From MGBC163016 sp964649145 (GTDB lineage: Bacteria; Actinomycetota; Coriobacteriia; Coriobacteriales; Eggerthellaceae), in the NCBI GenBank assembly GCA_964649145.1, contig CAZYOQ010000021.1, forward strand, positions 1 through 21,689: a DNA stretch of 21,689 nt, given 5' to 3'. This document shows positions 21,680 through 21,689 of this stretch, one piece after another (position 1 is the first letter of the stretch; every line of letters begins with the position of its first letter). Both the position numbers and the translations under genes were made by a program. The notes beneath the pieces are model-generated. The model made no database searches. It was given only the letters and a program-made list of their open reading frames with translations, and was not told the DNA's origin.

Positions 21680-21689
21680 ACAAAATCGC

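Overview
The window looks like chromosomal DNA of a mid-GC actinobacterium, most likely class Coriobacteriia (Eggerthellales). The reasons are the actinobacterial order dnaK-grpE-dnaJ-hspR-clpB with a MerR-type HspR instead of HrcA/CIRCE, and an FHA / PP2C phosphatase / RodA-PbpA / PASTA-kinase cell-envelope operon in which RodA and PbpA are one fused polypeptide. The taxonomic call is inference from gene order and protein style, not from a search.

Layout. The left end (1-3.7 kb) is accessory. It holds a DUF4143-type AAA ATPase on the minus strand with two tandem operator-like palindromes at its promoter. Next is an ADP-ribosylglycohydrolase whose N-terminus is a frameshifted, truncated metallophosphoesterase joined through a 15-bp tandem repeat. 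After it, on the minus strand, comes a toxin-antitoxin pair (PIN toxin, RHH-like antitoxin) with a palindrome around its promoter -10 box. From 3.86 to 11.09 kb a strong promoter drives dnaK-grpE-dnaJ-hspR-clpB. The 595-bp gap after clpB holds a 10-bp tandem array, a structured RNA with the features of 6S RNA (ssrS), and a degenerate 39-bp tandem array. From 18.44 down to 11.69 kb on the minus strand runs the operon FHA protein, PP2C phosphatase, SEDS/PBP fusion, PASTA Ser/Thr kinase; the first two junctions are TAATG overlaps. The right end has an ACT-domain protein divergent from folE, an amidohydrolase convergent with folE, a rhodanese, a universal stress protein and an initiator tRNA-Met.

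How the genes work together. The chaperone operon is a complete Hsp70/Hsp100 disaggregation system with its own repressor. In the envelope operon, kinase and phosphatase set the phosphorylation state, the FHA protein reads phosphothreonine, and the SEDS/PBP fusion polymerises and cross-links peptidoglycan.

The most unusual theme is repeats. Four gaps carry degenerate short tandem arrays, each with its own unit (12-13, 10, 39 and 11 bp), mostly at gene 3' ends. The 11-bp array runs into the 3' end of the amidohydrolase gene and appears to have rewritten its C-terminus. Two coding regions carry 15-bp (five-residue) arrays. No CRISPR array, prophage or transposase is visible.
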